Below, piece by piece: positions 28,579 through 39,181 of a stretch of DNA of 64,000 bases. The DNA is taken from positions 10,880,082 to 10,944,081 of the forward strand of contig NC_067207.1 of NCBI RefSeq assembly GCF_026262505.1, written 5' to 3'. The position numbers and the translations under genes are program-made. The DNA is from Trichomonas vaginalis G3 (taxonomy: Eukaryota > Parabasalia > Trichomonadida > Trichomonadidae). Within the stretch, counting starts at the first letter, position 1. The number at the start of each line of letters is the position of its first letter. The notes below the pieces were generated by a model. That model was not told the origin of the DNA and ran no database searches. It saw only the letters and a program-made list of their open reading frames with translations.

Positions 28579-29871
28579 TCATTTCTTAATTGATTCTATA
28601 GCTTCCTTAATAACAGAATACCAAAGCTCTGTCTCATCAGTGTCACATGTAATTGAATATTCTGTTGTTGTCACTCCATTAACAATAATAAGCTGATTTC
28701 CTTCAGTTCTTATTGTTGTGGTTGCTTCTAGAGGAATTTTCTTCTTGATTTCGGAAGCATCAAGGTTAGTAATAATTAATTTCGGTGGATCAATGAGTAG
28801 AAGCGTCCTCTGCTTGTTCTCAAAGATAATGTTACCTTCCTTAATAACGATTTCATCATCAGTATATACATTTTTTTGAATCTCATTTTCTTTCTCTTTT
28901 TGTTGAGCCAAAACAGCTGGTTCGTATGGTCTAAATCCTTCTAAAGCTGCTAATGGAAGATCATCCCAATTTAAGCCTTCAAAGAACGGATGAGACCTGA
29001 TTGTTTGGTAATTTGTATCACAATCACCATAACCAAGTCTCTCTTCTGGTTTGACTTTAAGTAATTTCTGAATAATATCCTTTGCATCTTCGGGGACATA
29101 ATCAGGAATGACGTAATTGCCAGATTCAATCTTTTGGAACGTATCATAATTTGAACCAGTATGGAAAGGAGAGTATCCAGTAATAAATTGGAAAATGAGA
29201 CATCCAAATGCCCATAAATCTGTGGCAGCTGATATTGTCGTTTCATTTAGTGTTTCTGGGGAAACATATTCTGGACTTCCAACAAAACTACCGCGCTGAC
29301 TATAGAACGGTTCGTTTTCTTTGTAAATTTTAACAGTTCCAAAATCGGTAATTTTAACTCTGTTGTAGTGGTCAAGTAATATATTTTCAGGTTTAATGTC
29401 TCTATGGATAATTCTGTGCTGGTGCATATGAGCTAAGGCTAAAAGAGTTTGTCCAAGCAGCTGTTTGGCAATTGGTAAATCAATTGACTTGTATTGATTT
29501 AATACATGCTGCAAATCACCATTTTCGGCAAGTTCTACGACGTAGTAAAGATTTGATGGATCTTGAAATGTTAAATATAAGCGTATAATATTTGGATGCT
29601 TTAAAGTTGTCATTGCATCTCTTTCTAATAAAACATAGCTAAGTTTTTTCTCTCTTGCAATACGTGACTTCGACAGGACTTTCATAGCATAGTATTTTCC
29701 TGTTTCAATATCTTGCACTTTAAGTACTTCTCCGAATGCTCCGCGTCCAAGAACTCTTCCTATATTAAAATCATTCTTTCTTTTCTGTCTTTTCTTTCCA
29801 GGAGTTGTGGGCGTGGGTTTAACATCGGAATGAACGACTGGTGGAGGAAGACTGTGAGGAGGAGATGACAT
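28579..29871 (-). CDS. PDK1-type AGC protein kinase
   Basis: 430 aa. The kinase domain is at residues about 35-305: glycine loop GRGAFGEV, catalytic Lys in YYAMKVLSKS, HRDIKPENILL, ITDFGTVKI in place of the usual DFG surroundings, and activation loop SFVGSPEYVSPETL, which matches the PDK1 signature with its phosphorylatable Ser. Residues about 340-428 form a PDK1-type PH domain (EIVIKEGNIIFENKQRTLLL, then LWYSVIKEAIESIKK). It should phosphorylate the activation loop of other AGC kinases downstream of phosphoinositide signals. Length and order fit the family; the N-terminal tail is short and Pro-rich. Confidence 0.9.
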   Translation of the reverse strand: MSSPPHSLPPPVVHSDVKPTPTTPGKKRQKRKNDFNIGRVLGRGAFGEVLKVQDIETGKYYAMKVLSKSRIAREKKLSYVLLERDAMTTLKHPNIIRLYLTFQDPSNLYYVVELAENGDLQHVLNQYKSIDLPIAKQLLGQTLLALAHMHQHRIIHRDIKPENILLDHYNRVKITDFGTVKIYKENEPFYSQRGSFVGSPEYVSPETLNETTISAATDLWAFGCLIFQFITGYSPFHTGSNYDTFQKIESGNYVIPDYVPEDAKDIIQKLLKVKPEERLGYGDCDTNYQTIRSHPFFEGLNWDDLPLAALEGFRPYEPAVLAQQKEKENEIQKNVYTDDEIVIKEGNIIFENKQRTLLLIDPPKLIITNLDASEIKKKIPLEATTTIRTEGNQLIIVNGVTTTEYSITCDTDETELWYSVIKEAIESIKK

Positions 29872-30137
29872 CTTATCGAATAATTAATCATCGACTTGTG
29901 AAAACAACGCTATATTAGATGAATATATTTAAAATGATATCGAGATCTTCTATCTTTTTCGGCGATCAAATTATAAATTTTCAATACGCTATCGATTTTA
30001 TATCTCGAATTTGAATCAATGCTATATAAAGTCCCATAAGTTGTATTTATGCAGCGAATTCTTTCCAAAAACGAAAAAATTTCTAATTTACAAACATATG
30101 ATTTTACAAAACAAACAATATATACAAAATAGAATTA

Positions 30138-33100
30138 TTATGAATCTCTAGGCACAAGAGGCGATTCAAGGGGTGCGCTTTTTTCTTCTTCTGTTGGAGG
30201 TGCAAGTGTAATGAAAGTTGATTGTGAATAAGCCGTTGAAATACATCTTAAAAGTACATTAACTGAGTGTTCAAGTGTGAAACAACACTCATATGCACTG
30301 TAATCGTCAAGCACAGCATCATGGAATAAAGGAGAAATTACTTTAGATAATTCCGTTGCAGCTGATTTATACTTACAATTTTCAATCATTTCTTTCGCTT
30401 TCAACAATCTCGAATCTCTTGATAAACCGAAGATTTGAGGTGTGGCTTCAATGACTCCAGAAGCACTGAATATTCCGCAATAAAGACATAAGCATCTGAA
30501 GTCGAATTCATTGATGCGATTTGAGTTTCCGAAGAAAATTTTGATTAATTGTTCGGAATTTTCTGGTTTCAGTGACATTTTGACATTCGACAAAAATGAA
30601 TTAAATTTTTCTCGATCTATTGTGTCTTTATCACCAAATCTCTTCATGAGGCACATGCTTTCACAGAATCTGCTTTGAAGAATATTCTCGAAACAGAAGC
30701 ACAACAAATACAGCAACTCATCAATTGATGCGGGCATAAATTGGCCAACAACATTTCTTGCGATGTTCACAATCGAAAAACCAAATGGAGAAAACAAAGT
30801 TTCAGCAAATTTGATGGGATTTGCTAAACTCGATTCGTTTGCATTTGCCAAGATAGTTGTTGCAAAGTTAAATGTATGCCTGTTCCATTTCTCGTTCTTC
30901 AACATCAAAGCAACATATAATAAAGGATCAGAATCTTTTTTAGATGTTGAAATTCCTTCAGTAATTTTCCTGAGTAAATCTCTATAATTTTGTTTCGATG
31001 TTTTGCTGGTTGCGAAGTCTTTGAAGAGATTTTCAGCGGATGATTTGCTGAAATAATATTTATTACCAGCATATTCGAATTCTTGAGAATGTTGTTTCCT
31101 GTATTCAAACATTTCTCTTATCATTTTAACTGTCCATGCAACTGGTTGATTGTTTTGGACAACTTTAACAGGAGATGCAGGTCTTTCATTTGTTACAAAT
31201 GATGTTCTGATACCACTGAAGTTCCTCATCTTTGCTTGCCTCTTCTTCTGGATGTTCATGTTTGGTGAAATATCAAATAAAAGAAATGGAGTTGTCTTTG
31301 TGAATAAATTCAAATTAAAACTTGTTTCTGTGGCAACTCTGCTCAAAGTGCTCATGAAAGATGCTTCACTACTTGATCTCGAGTTCTGCAGCGCAAGATT
31401 GAATTCAATTGTACTGTCAGCAATTCGAACAGGATCAGTTTGTGTTGTTTGGTCAAACAAAAATTTGCCTGAGTTTTTGACAATTGATTCAGCAGTATCA
31501 AACCAATCATGCAAATATAATTCGAATTCATCGAATGTTCCAGGACTCAAGACAATATCAAACTTGGATTTAACAGTCTCAATCCAGTCTTTAAGTCTTT
31601 TTCCGTAATTTTTAACAAAATCAAATCCAATCGTTTTTTCTGACACGAGTTTGAATGGTCCTTGGCAACCAGTTCCTGTTAATATTGCCCATGCTTGAGC
31701 GATCTCAGTATCTTCTTCAAATTCAACTTCCAAAGAGTGAATGGAATCTTCCAGAGGATTTGACAAATCATCAACAATTTTTGTGACACAAAAAGTAACT
31801 TCTGGAATTGTTTTTTGCAAGTTCACGAGTCTATCTGTTTTCTTTGTGACAAATTCATCCAAATCCTTTGAGAAAGAGTTCAATTTGAATGCAATTGCTC
31901 TTACTTGTAATGAATCAACAACTCCATTCGAATCTCTAAATTTAGAAATCTTTCCTTGCAATGAAGAATTCAACAATCTTGCAGTATCATTTAGCCATCT
32001 TGAAATAGGAGTTAACTGCTGAATAGAATTGTCTCCTGTTGGTTTAGTCATCCAGTTTATTATGATGTCCATTTTGTCTTGGTATTCACCAAGTAATTGA
32101 GGAATTGTTTCTGGAACAAAAGTTGAAAATTCTGGTTTTAAAACTGTTTTCTTCAATTGTGTAATAGTTTGAAGAATGTCCATTGATGTTTCTCTTGCTG
32201 TTAAGATACCTTCATTCTCATCAAGGTGCTCCCATTCTTCAATAATCTTCGACCATGCTTGGAAATCGTCGGCCATTCGTTTCATTTCTCCATTGAGCAT
32301 AAATTCTTGGTATTTCGTACTATCGGGATGATCTAATACAAGGTTGTTATAATCATTGATAATCTTTGTATAGTATTTGGCACAATTATCTGCAATACTT
32401 TTGATATGCAATAAAACTGTTGATTGAGATTTGCAACATACTGAGAATAAGACAACAGCTTTATCATTCCATAAATTAGCCAGATCTTCTGAATTCGAAA
32501 TTAATTCTTTTGTTTTTGATTTAAGAGTTTTAATAAATCCTTCACCAACCCTCTGCCATTTTTCACGCTTTAACTCTAATGTTTTTATGTCAGTTGCTGA
32601 CAAACGACTAATTTCAAGCGTTGCATCTTTCCAAATCGCTATTGCCTTTTTAGAAGTCAAGCATTGGGAATGTAGTATCTCTACACGATGCTGCAGTGTC
32701 TCAACTTCTTGTTCAAGTTCTTTAGTTTTGCCAAGAATTGTTGTATTTGGAGTTTTTTCGACGACAACAACTTTCTCAACAGTTTCTGGCGGTCTACTCT
32801 TGAGTTCTATAATTTTCTGTTTGAACATTTCGAAATCACTAATAGATTTTGATAATGCTGCTTCTGAACTTGTTTCTAAATCAATAGTAACATCGCATAT
32901 GTTTTCAATCATATATTCTAAGCAATATAATATCTTTTGTAGCAAATTTCCAACAAAAGGACAACGAGCCTTATAATCATCAATCAAATCACCGAAAACT
33001 TTCTCTTTAAATGAGTCTATTATTGTAGAAAAATGTTTAGCTGATTGAGATGGCTTAGATTTGTCGAATAAACTATGGGTATTATCAATTAAATTCGTTG

Positions 33101-33500
33101 CAATTTGAGTAATTTCTTTCATTTCTTGTGCATTCAACATATGTGTTCTGTCTTTTGGAACCATTCTTCCGTATTCATCATATTCTATAGCAACTGATCG
33201 TGCTTTTGTGCGATTGAATGGTTTTGAATCAGATTCCTTACTTCGCATGATTAAATCTTGAACTGATTTCTGTAATTGTTTAAAATCTGCCTCATTTGAC
33301 GCGCTTTTGGTTGATTTATTATAACAAATAGGATCTGCACCTTCAACTCGACACATTTTGATTTTTTTCAACGCTTCTTTTCCGTTAAAACGATTTCTTC
33401 GAGCTGAAATATGTTTAGTAGACTTTTTACTACTCTTCCCACCCGATGGTCTCACTGTGAAAATGTCTGCTTCATCGAGAAATTCCACCGGTGGATCCAT
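30138..33500 (-). CDS. Large coiled-coil protein of unknown function, 1120 aa
   Basis: Starts MDPPVEFLDEADIFTVRPSG, with a basic Ser/Lys stretch (GGKSSKKSTKHISARR). Residues about 190-560 are alpha-helical with heptad-like segments (KTKELEQEVETLQHRVEIL). The C-terminal about 350 residues are globular; one part (DKDTIDREKFNSFLSNVKMS) resembles a degenerate EF-hand pair without clear calcium ligands. No family recognised. Size and coiled coil suggest a cytoskeletal or flagellar component, which is inference. Frame intact over 3.3 kb. It shares a 133-bp divergent upstream region with the thioredoxin reductase gene. Confidence 0.7.
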   Translation of the reverse strand: MDPPVEFLDEADIFTVRPSGGKSSKKSTKHISARRNRFNGKEALKKIKMCRVEGADPICYNKSTKSASNEADFKQLQKSVQDLIMRSKESDSKPFNRTKARSVAIEYDEYGRMVPKDRTHMLNAQEMKEITQIATNLIDNTHSLFDKSKPSQSAKHFSTIIDSFKEKVFGDLIDDYKARCPFVGNLLQKILYCLEYMIENICDVTIDLETSSEAALSKSISDFEMFKQKIIELKSRPPETVEKVVVVEKTPNTTILGKTKELEQEVETLQHRVEILHSQCLTSKKAIAIWKDATLEISRLSATDIKTLELKREKWQRVGEGFIKTLKSKTKELISNSEDLANLWNDKAVVLFSVCCKSQSTVLLHIKSIADNCAKYYTKIINDYNNLVLDHPDSTKYQEFMLNGEMKRMADDFQAWSKIIEEWEHLDENEGILTARETSMDILQTITQLKKTVLKPEFSTFVPETIPQLLGEYQDKMDIIINWMTKPTGDNSIQQLTPISRWLNDTARLLNSSLQGKISKFRDSNGVVDSLQVRAIAFKLNSFSKDLDEFVTKKTDRLVNLQKTIPEVTFCVTKIVDDLSNPLEDSIHSLEVEFEEDTEIAQAWAILTGTGCQGPFKLVSEKTIGFDFVKNYGKRLKDWIETVKSKFDIVLSPGTFDEFELYLHDWFDTAESIVKNSGKFLFDQTTQTDPVRIADSTIEFNLALQNSRSSSEASFMSTLSRVATETSFNLNLFTKTTPFLLFDISPNMNIQKKRQAKMRNFSGIRTSFVTNERPASPVKVVQNNQPVAWTVKMIREMFEYRKQHSQEFEYAGNKYYFSKSSAENLFKDFATSKTSKQNYRDLLRKITEGISTSKKDSDPLLYVALMLKNEKWNRHTFNFATTILANANESSLANPIKFAETLFSPFGFSIVNIARNVVGQFMPASIDELLYLLCFCFENILQSRFCESMCLMKRFGDKDTIDREKFNSFLSNVKMSLKPENSEQLIKIFFGNSNRINEFDFRCLCLYCGIFSASGVIEATPQIFGLSRDSRLLKAKEMIENCKYKSAATELSKVISPLFHDAVLDDYSAYECCFTLEHSVNVLLRCISTAYSQSTFITLAPPTEEEKSAPLESPLVPRDS

Positions 33501-33633
33501 TCTAAACGTGCACTTTTAAAATTTCTATACTTTTTCAAATATTATCCGAAACAAGTACTATAGCAAATTTGATTTCAATCTGAAAATCTTTATCACAAAA
33601 TTCTGAGCTGTCTTTTTTAAAAATTTCCATAAA

Positions 33634-34638
33634 ATGATGATATTTTGTTTTTTGTTTTTTTGGAATACCTCACCCAAAGAAGATTATGACGAGGACCTTC
33701 AAGAGGAACCTATTGATTGGGATGAAACTCCTTTATATGATGTAATTATACTCGGAAGTGGTCCTGCAGGAAGCACAGCAGCAATTTATACTGCACAGGC
33801 TGGCTTTTCAACATTAGTAATACATGGCGAACTACCTGGTGGGCAGCTTTCTAAAACAACAGAAGTAATTAACTTTCCAACATTCAAAGGAACAGGACCT
33901 GAACTTGTTAAAGCTATTGAAATGCAAGCAACAGAATATGGCGCAGAATACAGATTTGATACAATTGTCAAGACAGACTTAAAATCATTCCCTCGAAGAC
34001 TTACAACTGCAAATGGCGAAGGATTAAGGTGTAGAAGCCTTATCATCGCTACAGGTGGCAGAGCAAGAATGCTAGGACTAGAATCAGAGCATAGATTAAT
34101 GGGCCGAGGTATATGTACTTGTGCTCATTGTGATGGCCACCTTTTTAAAGGTAAAAGTGTTGTAGTTGTCGGTGGTGGAATGGCTTCAATTCATGAGGCG
34201 CTCTATTTAAGCAAGATTTGCTCCAATGTAACACTTGTTTCGCAATCATCAAAATTAAGAACAATAACTAATATGGATGAAACACCTTCAAGTAACGGAA
34301 TCAAAGTAATAACGAACACAGTTGTCAAAAACATTACAGGAACATATGGCGTCTCGGGAGTGACTCTTTTTGATAAAATTAATAATAGAATGTATAACAT
34401 CTGCTGTAGCGGTGTGTTCATATCAATAGGACAAATACCAGAAACATCTATATTCAGAGACGTACTTCCTGTAAATAAAAATGGCTATTTCATTACTGAT
34501 GGAACGCCAAAAACAAAAATACCGGGTGTTTTTGTCGCTGGAGATTGTACAAGCCAGGAAATAAAGCAAGCTGTGACTGCTGCAGGCGATGGATGCAAAG
34601 CTGGAATATATGCTGCAAAATATCTTCAAACCTTATGA
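33634..34638 (+). CDS. Low-molecular-weight thioredoxin reductase
   Basis: 334 aa. FAD-binding GSGPAGSTAAIYTAQAG near residue 37; PGGQLSKTTEVINFP as in bacterial-type reductases; redox site CTCAHCDG (the usual pair is CATC, here CAHC); NADPH-binding VVVVGGGMASIHEA; and C-terminal FAD motif GVFVAGDCTSQEIKQAVTAA. It reduces thioredoxin with NADPH for peroxide defence. The first about 33 residues (MMIFCFLFFWNTSPKED, then very acidic) are extra to the family; a hydrophobic start could target the ER or another compartment, or the native start may be lower, but no other Met precedes the FAD motif. A weak initiator TCACA lies at 33593. Confidence 0.9.
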   Translation: MMIFCFLFFWNTSPKEDYDEDLQEEPIDWDETPLYDVIILGSGPAGSTAAIYTAQAGFSTLVIHGELPGGQLSKTTEVINFPTFKGTGPELVKAIEMQATEYGAEYRFDTIVKTDLKSFPRRLTTANGEGLRCRSLIIATGGRARMLGLESEHRLMGRGICTCAHCDGHLFKGKSVVVVGGGMASIHEALYLSKICSNVTLVSQSSKLRTITNMDETPSSNGIKVITNTVVKNITGTYGVSGVTLFDKINNRMYNICCSGVFISIGQIPETSIFRDVLPVNKNGYFITDGTPKTKIPGVFVAGDCTSQEIKQAVTAAGDGCKAGIYAAKYLQTL

Positions 34639-35286
34639 TTTAACTAATATACCACCTATATATACACATAATATTATATAAAAATACTATCTGTTTCTAT
34701 TAATTTTTTCACTTTAATGATATATTTTTAAATATGACTGTCCAGTCGATAGCTTGTGAGGAATCTACCACTCATCAACATCCAAAACACTAGAATATAT
34801 AGATAGATCAGGCAAGTTATGAAAAAACACCGGAATAATATTTTCAATTAGTTTGATTTCATAAAAAAACTATCCTTTTATGATACACATATTGATAACC
34901 ATTGTTAAATCATTAATGAAAACTATATTATATTAAAAACCTTTTTAACTATCGTGAACAGCTACTTTTGATCTTAATGTTCAATCATATATAATCAGGA
35001 TAAGCGTTTTCTAAACGAAAAATAACAAAAAAGTGTTTAATATTGAAAATTCAGCGTTTTTAAGTGGATGACAAATTAATCCGTGGAAAGATAATATGTA
35101 TTCGAATCTATATCTTATTTTAAAATATAAATGGATATTAACCTCTTTTGACAATTTTAATAAAATATTGTGGGGATATATGCTTAATTCTTAGCCATAT
35201 AATTTAAATTCAGGAAGATTGTCAATAACCAAGATAAGTTATGTTGAAATTGCAAAAAATATTTTTTTCTGAGTTTTCAAACTTAA
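34639..35286. other. Host intergenic region
   Basis: AT-rich, nothing recognised before the TTAA element at 35287. Confidence 0.5.
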
Positions 35287-35805
35287 GGGAGGCTTCCGAC
35301 CAGAAAGCTCTCTCAATTTTTTGTGATGTTTACACCAAAAGTGAGATTCGTTAAGCGTTTTTCTCGTTGAATATTGAGTTTCCCGGATTTTGAGTTATTC
35401 ATAAAGCTCCTCTATATTATACCCTATCTACTGATATGATTATTTTTGAAAAATCTCTTAAATCGACCTGCACTGAATTTTTTAGGGAAAATTCGAAATT
35501 TTCTAGGCGTTTTCTGTAACGTTTTTTGACGGAATAAAATCCGAAAAATAATTTTTTGAAGAATCATTTGGGTAGAATACTTATCGAAAATTATATTTAT
35601 TATAATTTTGGTCGATAAAAATAAGCGGATTCAAAACTGGCAAAAACCCTTTCGGCAATTTGTGGACGATTCCGAACCCCCTCATTTTTGAAATTTAATA
35701 AGAAAAATAGAATCTTTATTAAATATAGATTTTAAAAAACTTGGTTATAAATTACGAAATTTTCTCACTTGGGGTAAAAAGTGACAATTTGGTCGGAAGC
35801 CACCC
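35287..35805. mobile_element. 519-bp non-coding TTAA-flanked element
   Basis: Inverted ends GGGAGGCTTCCGACCA (35287) and TGGTCGGAAGCCACCC (to 35805) differ at one position; TTAA flanks both (35283-35286, 35806-35809). No coding capacity. Same TTAA and GGG-type end chemistry as 16533-17572 but a different end sequence, so a separate family moved by a similar transposase (Kolobok or piggyBac type; inferred). Confidence 0.8.
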
Positions 35806-36120
35806 TTAACGAGATATTTTATTTTTTATCCACCAATAATTAAAGAAAAAACACGAGATGCGTTGCGAATTTCAACATATCATGGGAAAAAAGGATCATC
35901 GTTTTTAAAAATTGATTGAATGACTGATCACAACGATAAAAAAAGTTGAATGAATCGCAAACATAATATAGATTTATTATCATAGAAAAATATTTGGATA
36001 TTTCAATACATTGAATTTGACTGGTAATTGAAATGGGCAAACCCAAATTTTAGCTAAAAGTGACAGGAAAAAAAAACATTTCGTATTAAAAAAGACCGAT
36101 GAGAGCTTCGTTCGAAATAT

Positions 36121-36182
36121 AGAGGGAACTGAGAATGCGCAACCATTCTCAGGGAATATTGGATGCTATTCCCGTTCCCTCT
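36121..36182. repeat. Three-way cruciform: two hairpins inside one stem
   Basis: Outer stem AGAGGGAAC / GTTCCCTCT (36121-36129, 36174-36182) encloses hairpin GAGAATG....CATTCTC (36131-36150) and hairpin GGGAATA....TATTCCC (36152-36173). All stems are perfect. Confidence 0.85.
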
Positions 36183-36223
36183 GTATGAAAAATTGAGGTT
36201 TTCAAAGGGAGTTAAAATAATAT

Positions 36224-36457
36224 CAAATTTATACTAATTTACTTCAAAATACAAAAGTATTTGACAGCTAAAATTAGTTACTTTAGCAAGCCTATCAATA
36301 CCCTTTTACGATTATTGCTACTTTTTCGAAATAAAAGTAAAAACAAATTTATACTAATTTACTTCAAAATACAAAAGTATTTGACAGCTAAAATTAGTTA
36401 CTTTAGCAAGCCTATCAATACCCTTTTACGATTATTGCTACTTTTTCGAAATAAAAT
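36224..36457. repeat. Tandem duplication, 120-bp period
   Basis: The block starting CAAATTTATACTAATTTACT at 36224 repeats from 36344, identical for at least 110 bp. Lack of divergence suggests a recent event. Confidence 0.9.
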
Positions 36458-37293
36458 AAATTTATTATCAAAAACCTTTTTTTCTTAGTAAAAATAAAAA
36501 TGTTATTTTATATCAAGTTTTTATTCATAAATTTTTATAATGTTGTATAAATTTCATTAAAATTTACGTACATATTAAGGTACTTATCTTCTACATATAT
36601 AATCTTCATTAGATATATACATGATAAATAAAATTCATAAAACATTAAAAATCAAAAAATTAGATGAACCTTGGCAATTAAACTTTATTAAATAATAGTT
36701 GTTTATAAATTATATTATATTATTATTTAATATTATTTTGATAATGAAGATTTTATTTTGCAATAATATAAACGAAATTTTTTACCTTATGAACTTTTGA
36801 TGGAAATATGCAAATTTAAAATAATAAAGAAAGCCGCGAGCGAAGCGATCGGCTTAGTTCGAAGATTTTGATTCAAATCTTTGCTGATCTGTAATTCGCG
36901 GAAGCCGCGAGCGAATCGAGCGGCTTAGGTCTAAGATTTTGATTCAAATCTTTGCTTATATTCCTTAAATTCTTTATGAAACTCGCAACAGTTCCATAAA
37001 AAATTTTAAATTCTAAACTGTCGAAATTACCGATCGGTAATCACACCCTTCATGGGTGTGTCACTTTTACAAGTGTGTCACTTTTAGCTAAAATTACCCC
37101 TACTCAATTGAAATGTATAAAGAAAAATTACCAATATTTTATTCTCAAAGTTAATTATACCACAAAACATTATGAATAAAATAAAATGTCAAAAATTGAA
37201 AATCGAAATGCTTTTCCATTGCAAATTGCCGAGTTATCGAAATAAATATGTGATATAATCGAAAGAAAATAATAATCTATTTAAACAAAATAA

Positions 37294-37821
37294 TTATTGC
37301 CTTTCAAGGCCGAAGGCGCTAACAATATCGTCATGAATATTTACAAAAGGATCATATTCACTGTTATTGTTGCCATCGGTTATTGAGGCAAATAATTCCT
37401 CTAAAGATTTATCAACGGAAACGTTGGTAAAAGCAGGATAATTCATAGGTTTTTCTTCTAAAACTTGTATATTTGAAGTAGTTACCGGATTTTCTTTTTC
37501 GAGAAGTTCTTTACAGTGGCTTTTGACCTGAACTACTGTATGCCGAGGGAATGTTACTTGAATTTGAATCCATCTTTTACCTAACTCTTTATATTTTTGA
37601 AGGAGCAAAGCATCTTCTTCGGGTGTCCAGTCTTTACTTGCAGAATGCTTGCATAATACATGGCGCCATCTATCTCTGCACTGCTGGACATTCCTTCCTG
37701 GCATTAATGAAGCAATTGTAACCCAGTTCGTGTGCTTACATTCAGTAATAAGGTATGTAAGGAGCTTATCTTCATCATGCGTGAACTTCGGAGTGGCAAC
37801 CTTACCTTTTTTAAAAGACAT
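37294..37821 (-). CDS. R2R3 Myb-like DNA-binding protein, 175 aa
   Basis: Start set at MSFKKGKVATPKF (37821), 6 bp after the initiator TCATTTT; the longer upstream frame would cross the promoter. Two Myb repeats span residues about 12-110: first FTHDEDKLLTYLI....NWVTIASLMPGRNVQQCRDRW, second DWTPEEDALLLQKYKELGKR W with HTVVQVKSHCKELL. Tryptophans are spaced as in the family. The C-terminal 60 residues are acidic and might activate transcription. Small Myb proteins of this kind are abundant in T. vaginalis, where some regulate transcription from promoter MREs; the target here is unknown. Nuclear. Confidence 0.85.
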   Translation of the reverse strand: MSFKKGKVATPKFTHDEDKLLTYLITECKHTNWVTIASLMPGRNVQQCRDRWRHVLCKHSASKDWTPEEDALLLQKYKELGKRWIQIQVTFPRHTVVQVKSHCKELLEKENPVTTSNIQVLEEKPMNYPAFTNVSVDKSLEELFASITDGNNNSEYDPFVNIHDDIVSAFGLERQ

Positions 37822-37827
37822 TCTTCT

Positions 37828-37834
37828 AAAATGA
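37828..37834 (-). promoter_or_regulatory. Trichomonad initiator, TCATTTT, of the Myb gene
   Basis: On the minus strand TCATTTT lies 6 bp before the ATG at 37821; a textbook trichomonad Inr, deciding between two in-frame starts. Confidence 0.75.
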
Positions 37835-39181
37835 TTTTCAGTACAGCCTGAATTTGTGATTAAACGGTTAAAAAAATTAATTACGATTTGATGCAAATTA
37901 TTGATTATTTGAGTTCATTTTACAGGAATCATTTTATCAATTTTTATATAGACTGTGAAATTTTTATGCTAAGAGCGTTAATATTAGAATGTTAGATATG
38001 TGCTATAATGATAAACAGCAAAATTTTAAAAAAGTAGTTTGGCTTCTCAAATTTTATATAAAATTGAGCGATTTGATGACACCTTTTCACATAATAAAAA
38101 AATATTGATATATATTAAACAATATAGCAAAAATAGAAACATTAATTATTTTATAACGAAATAAATTCAATTTTGAAAATTAATTAATGTGATGAATAAA
38201 ATGTGATATTTAATATACTTCAATAAACTCCTATAAAACTCAAATATTTGTTAAACCTTTCAAATATTGTGTATAGATTTTGCTTTTAACTCTATATATT
38301 TCATCATTGTGCCATAATATCAATTTTTCGATTCCAAATCAATTCAAATTCATTGATATTAACCATTGGTTATCAATTCAGTATCATTAATTTTAGTGAA
38401 TACTACAGTCTCACTCAATGACTTTTACGAATACTTTTTCGATACTTATCAAAATTCGTTTATGCTCTTCAGATAATCTTACTCAAATCATCTTCGTAAA
38501 TCTATGTTTACAAAATTATATACCTTTAATTTAAAAATATTTCAATATCTCACAAATTTTTCTCATACAATTTTATTTTCTGATAAAGCAAATCAATCGT
38601 CTTGCTAAAAATACAACCAGTTTAATACTTAAATATTATCATCGATAGCTATTTCAGCATCCTGTCAAAATATAATCATTTCAATAAAATCATGAATACT
38701 TATTCTTTAAACAATTTTCTCTATATAATTTTGATAATTTCAATTTTTTTGAATTAATCCTTCAATTTTACGTTCTCTCACAATATATCTTCTCAAACTG
38801 GCTCTTAAAGATAAACATACATATTATGATGTCATCACTATTGTGCATTTTTTGAACACCATTTCCGACAACAAATTTTAACGATTCCCACATTTTTCTT
38901 TCGATTTTTTTATAATAATTCACTCTATTATTTATCTCCTATTTAACATTACACATTTTGCAAATTCTCTATCTTCGTATTTTTAAAATCTCGCATTTAT
39001 TGAAAAGATCGATTTTACTCGCTAATATTTCTTATAATTAAGGGTTTCGTTTTGCGAAAAAAACGTACAATACGCAATTTCGCTAAAAAAACATTTAGCT
39101 AGCAATTTCGACCTTTGACTCCACTCAAGACGTCACTTTTTTAATTTTGCGGTATCATATTTTTGGAAAATCTTTATGAAT
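37835..39181. other. Host intergenic region before Maverick copy R
   Basis: 1.3 kb of AT-rich DNA. Around 39041-39115 there is a G/C-richer stretch with TTCGTTTTGCGAAAAAAACG and repeated TTTCG/CGAAA, but no gene or clear repeat. It ends at a 22-base A-run that starts the element. Confidence 0.5.

Larger units (their letters stand above)
36036..37105. mobile_element. 1.07-kb non-coding element flanked by 10-bp direct repeat
   Basis: AATTGAAATG occurs at 36026-36035 and 37106-37115, directly outside the two ends. The ends carry AATTTTAGCTAAAAGTGACA (36046-36065) and its inverse (37076-37095), extended outward by weaker similarity (GGG.../GAG...). A 9-11 bp target duplication with inverted ends points to a MULE-type or similar non-autonomous element. 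The interior holds a cruciform (36121-36182), a 120-bp tandem duplication (36224-36457), two GC hairpins (36833, 36903) and hairpin ACACCCTTCATGGGTGTG at 37043. Confidence 0.7.

Noticed and set aside
31150-31608. 152-codon frame antisense to the 1120-aa gene
   Set aside because: Shadow frame of a long intact gene, with no supporting start signal.
36121-36182. Cloverleaf-like structure as a possible tRNA
   Set aside because: The stem plan has only two inner hairpins, no acceptor CCA-type or T/D-arm signatures, and it lies in a mobile element.
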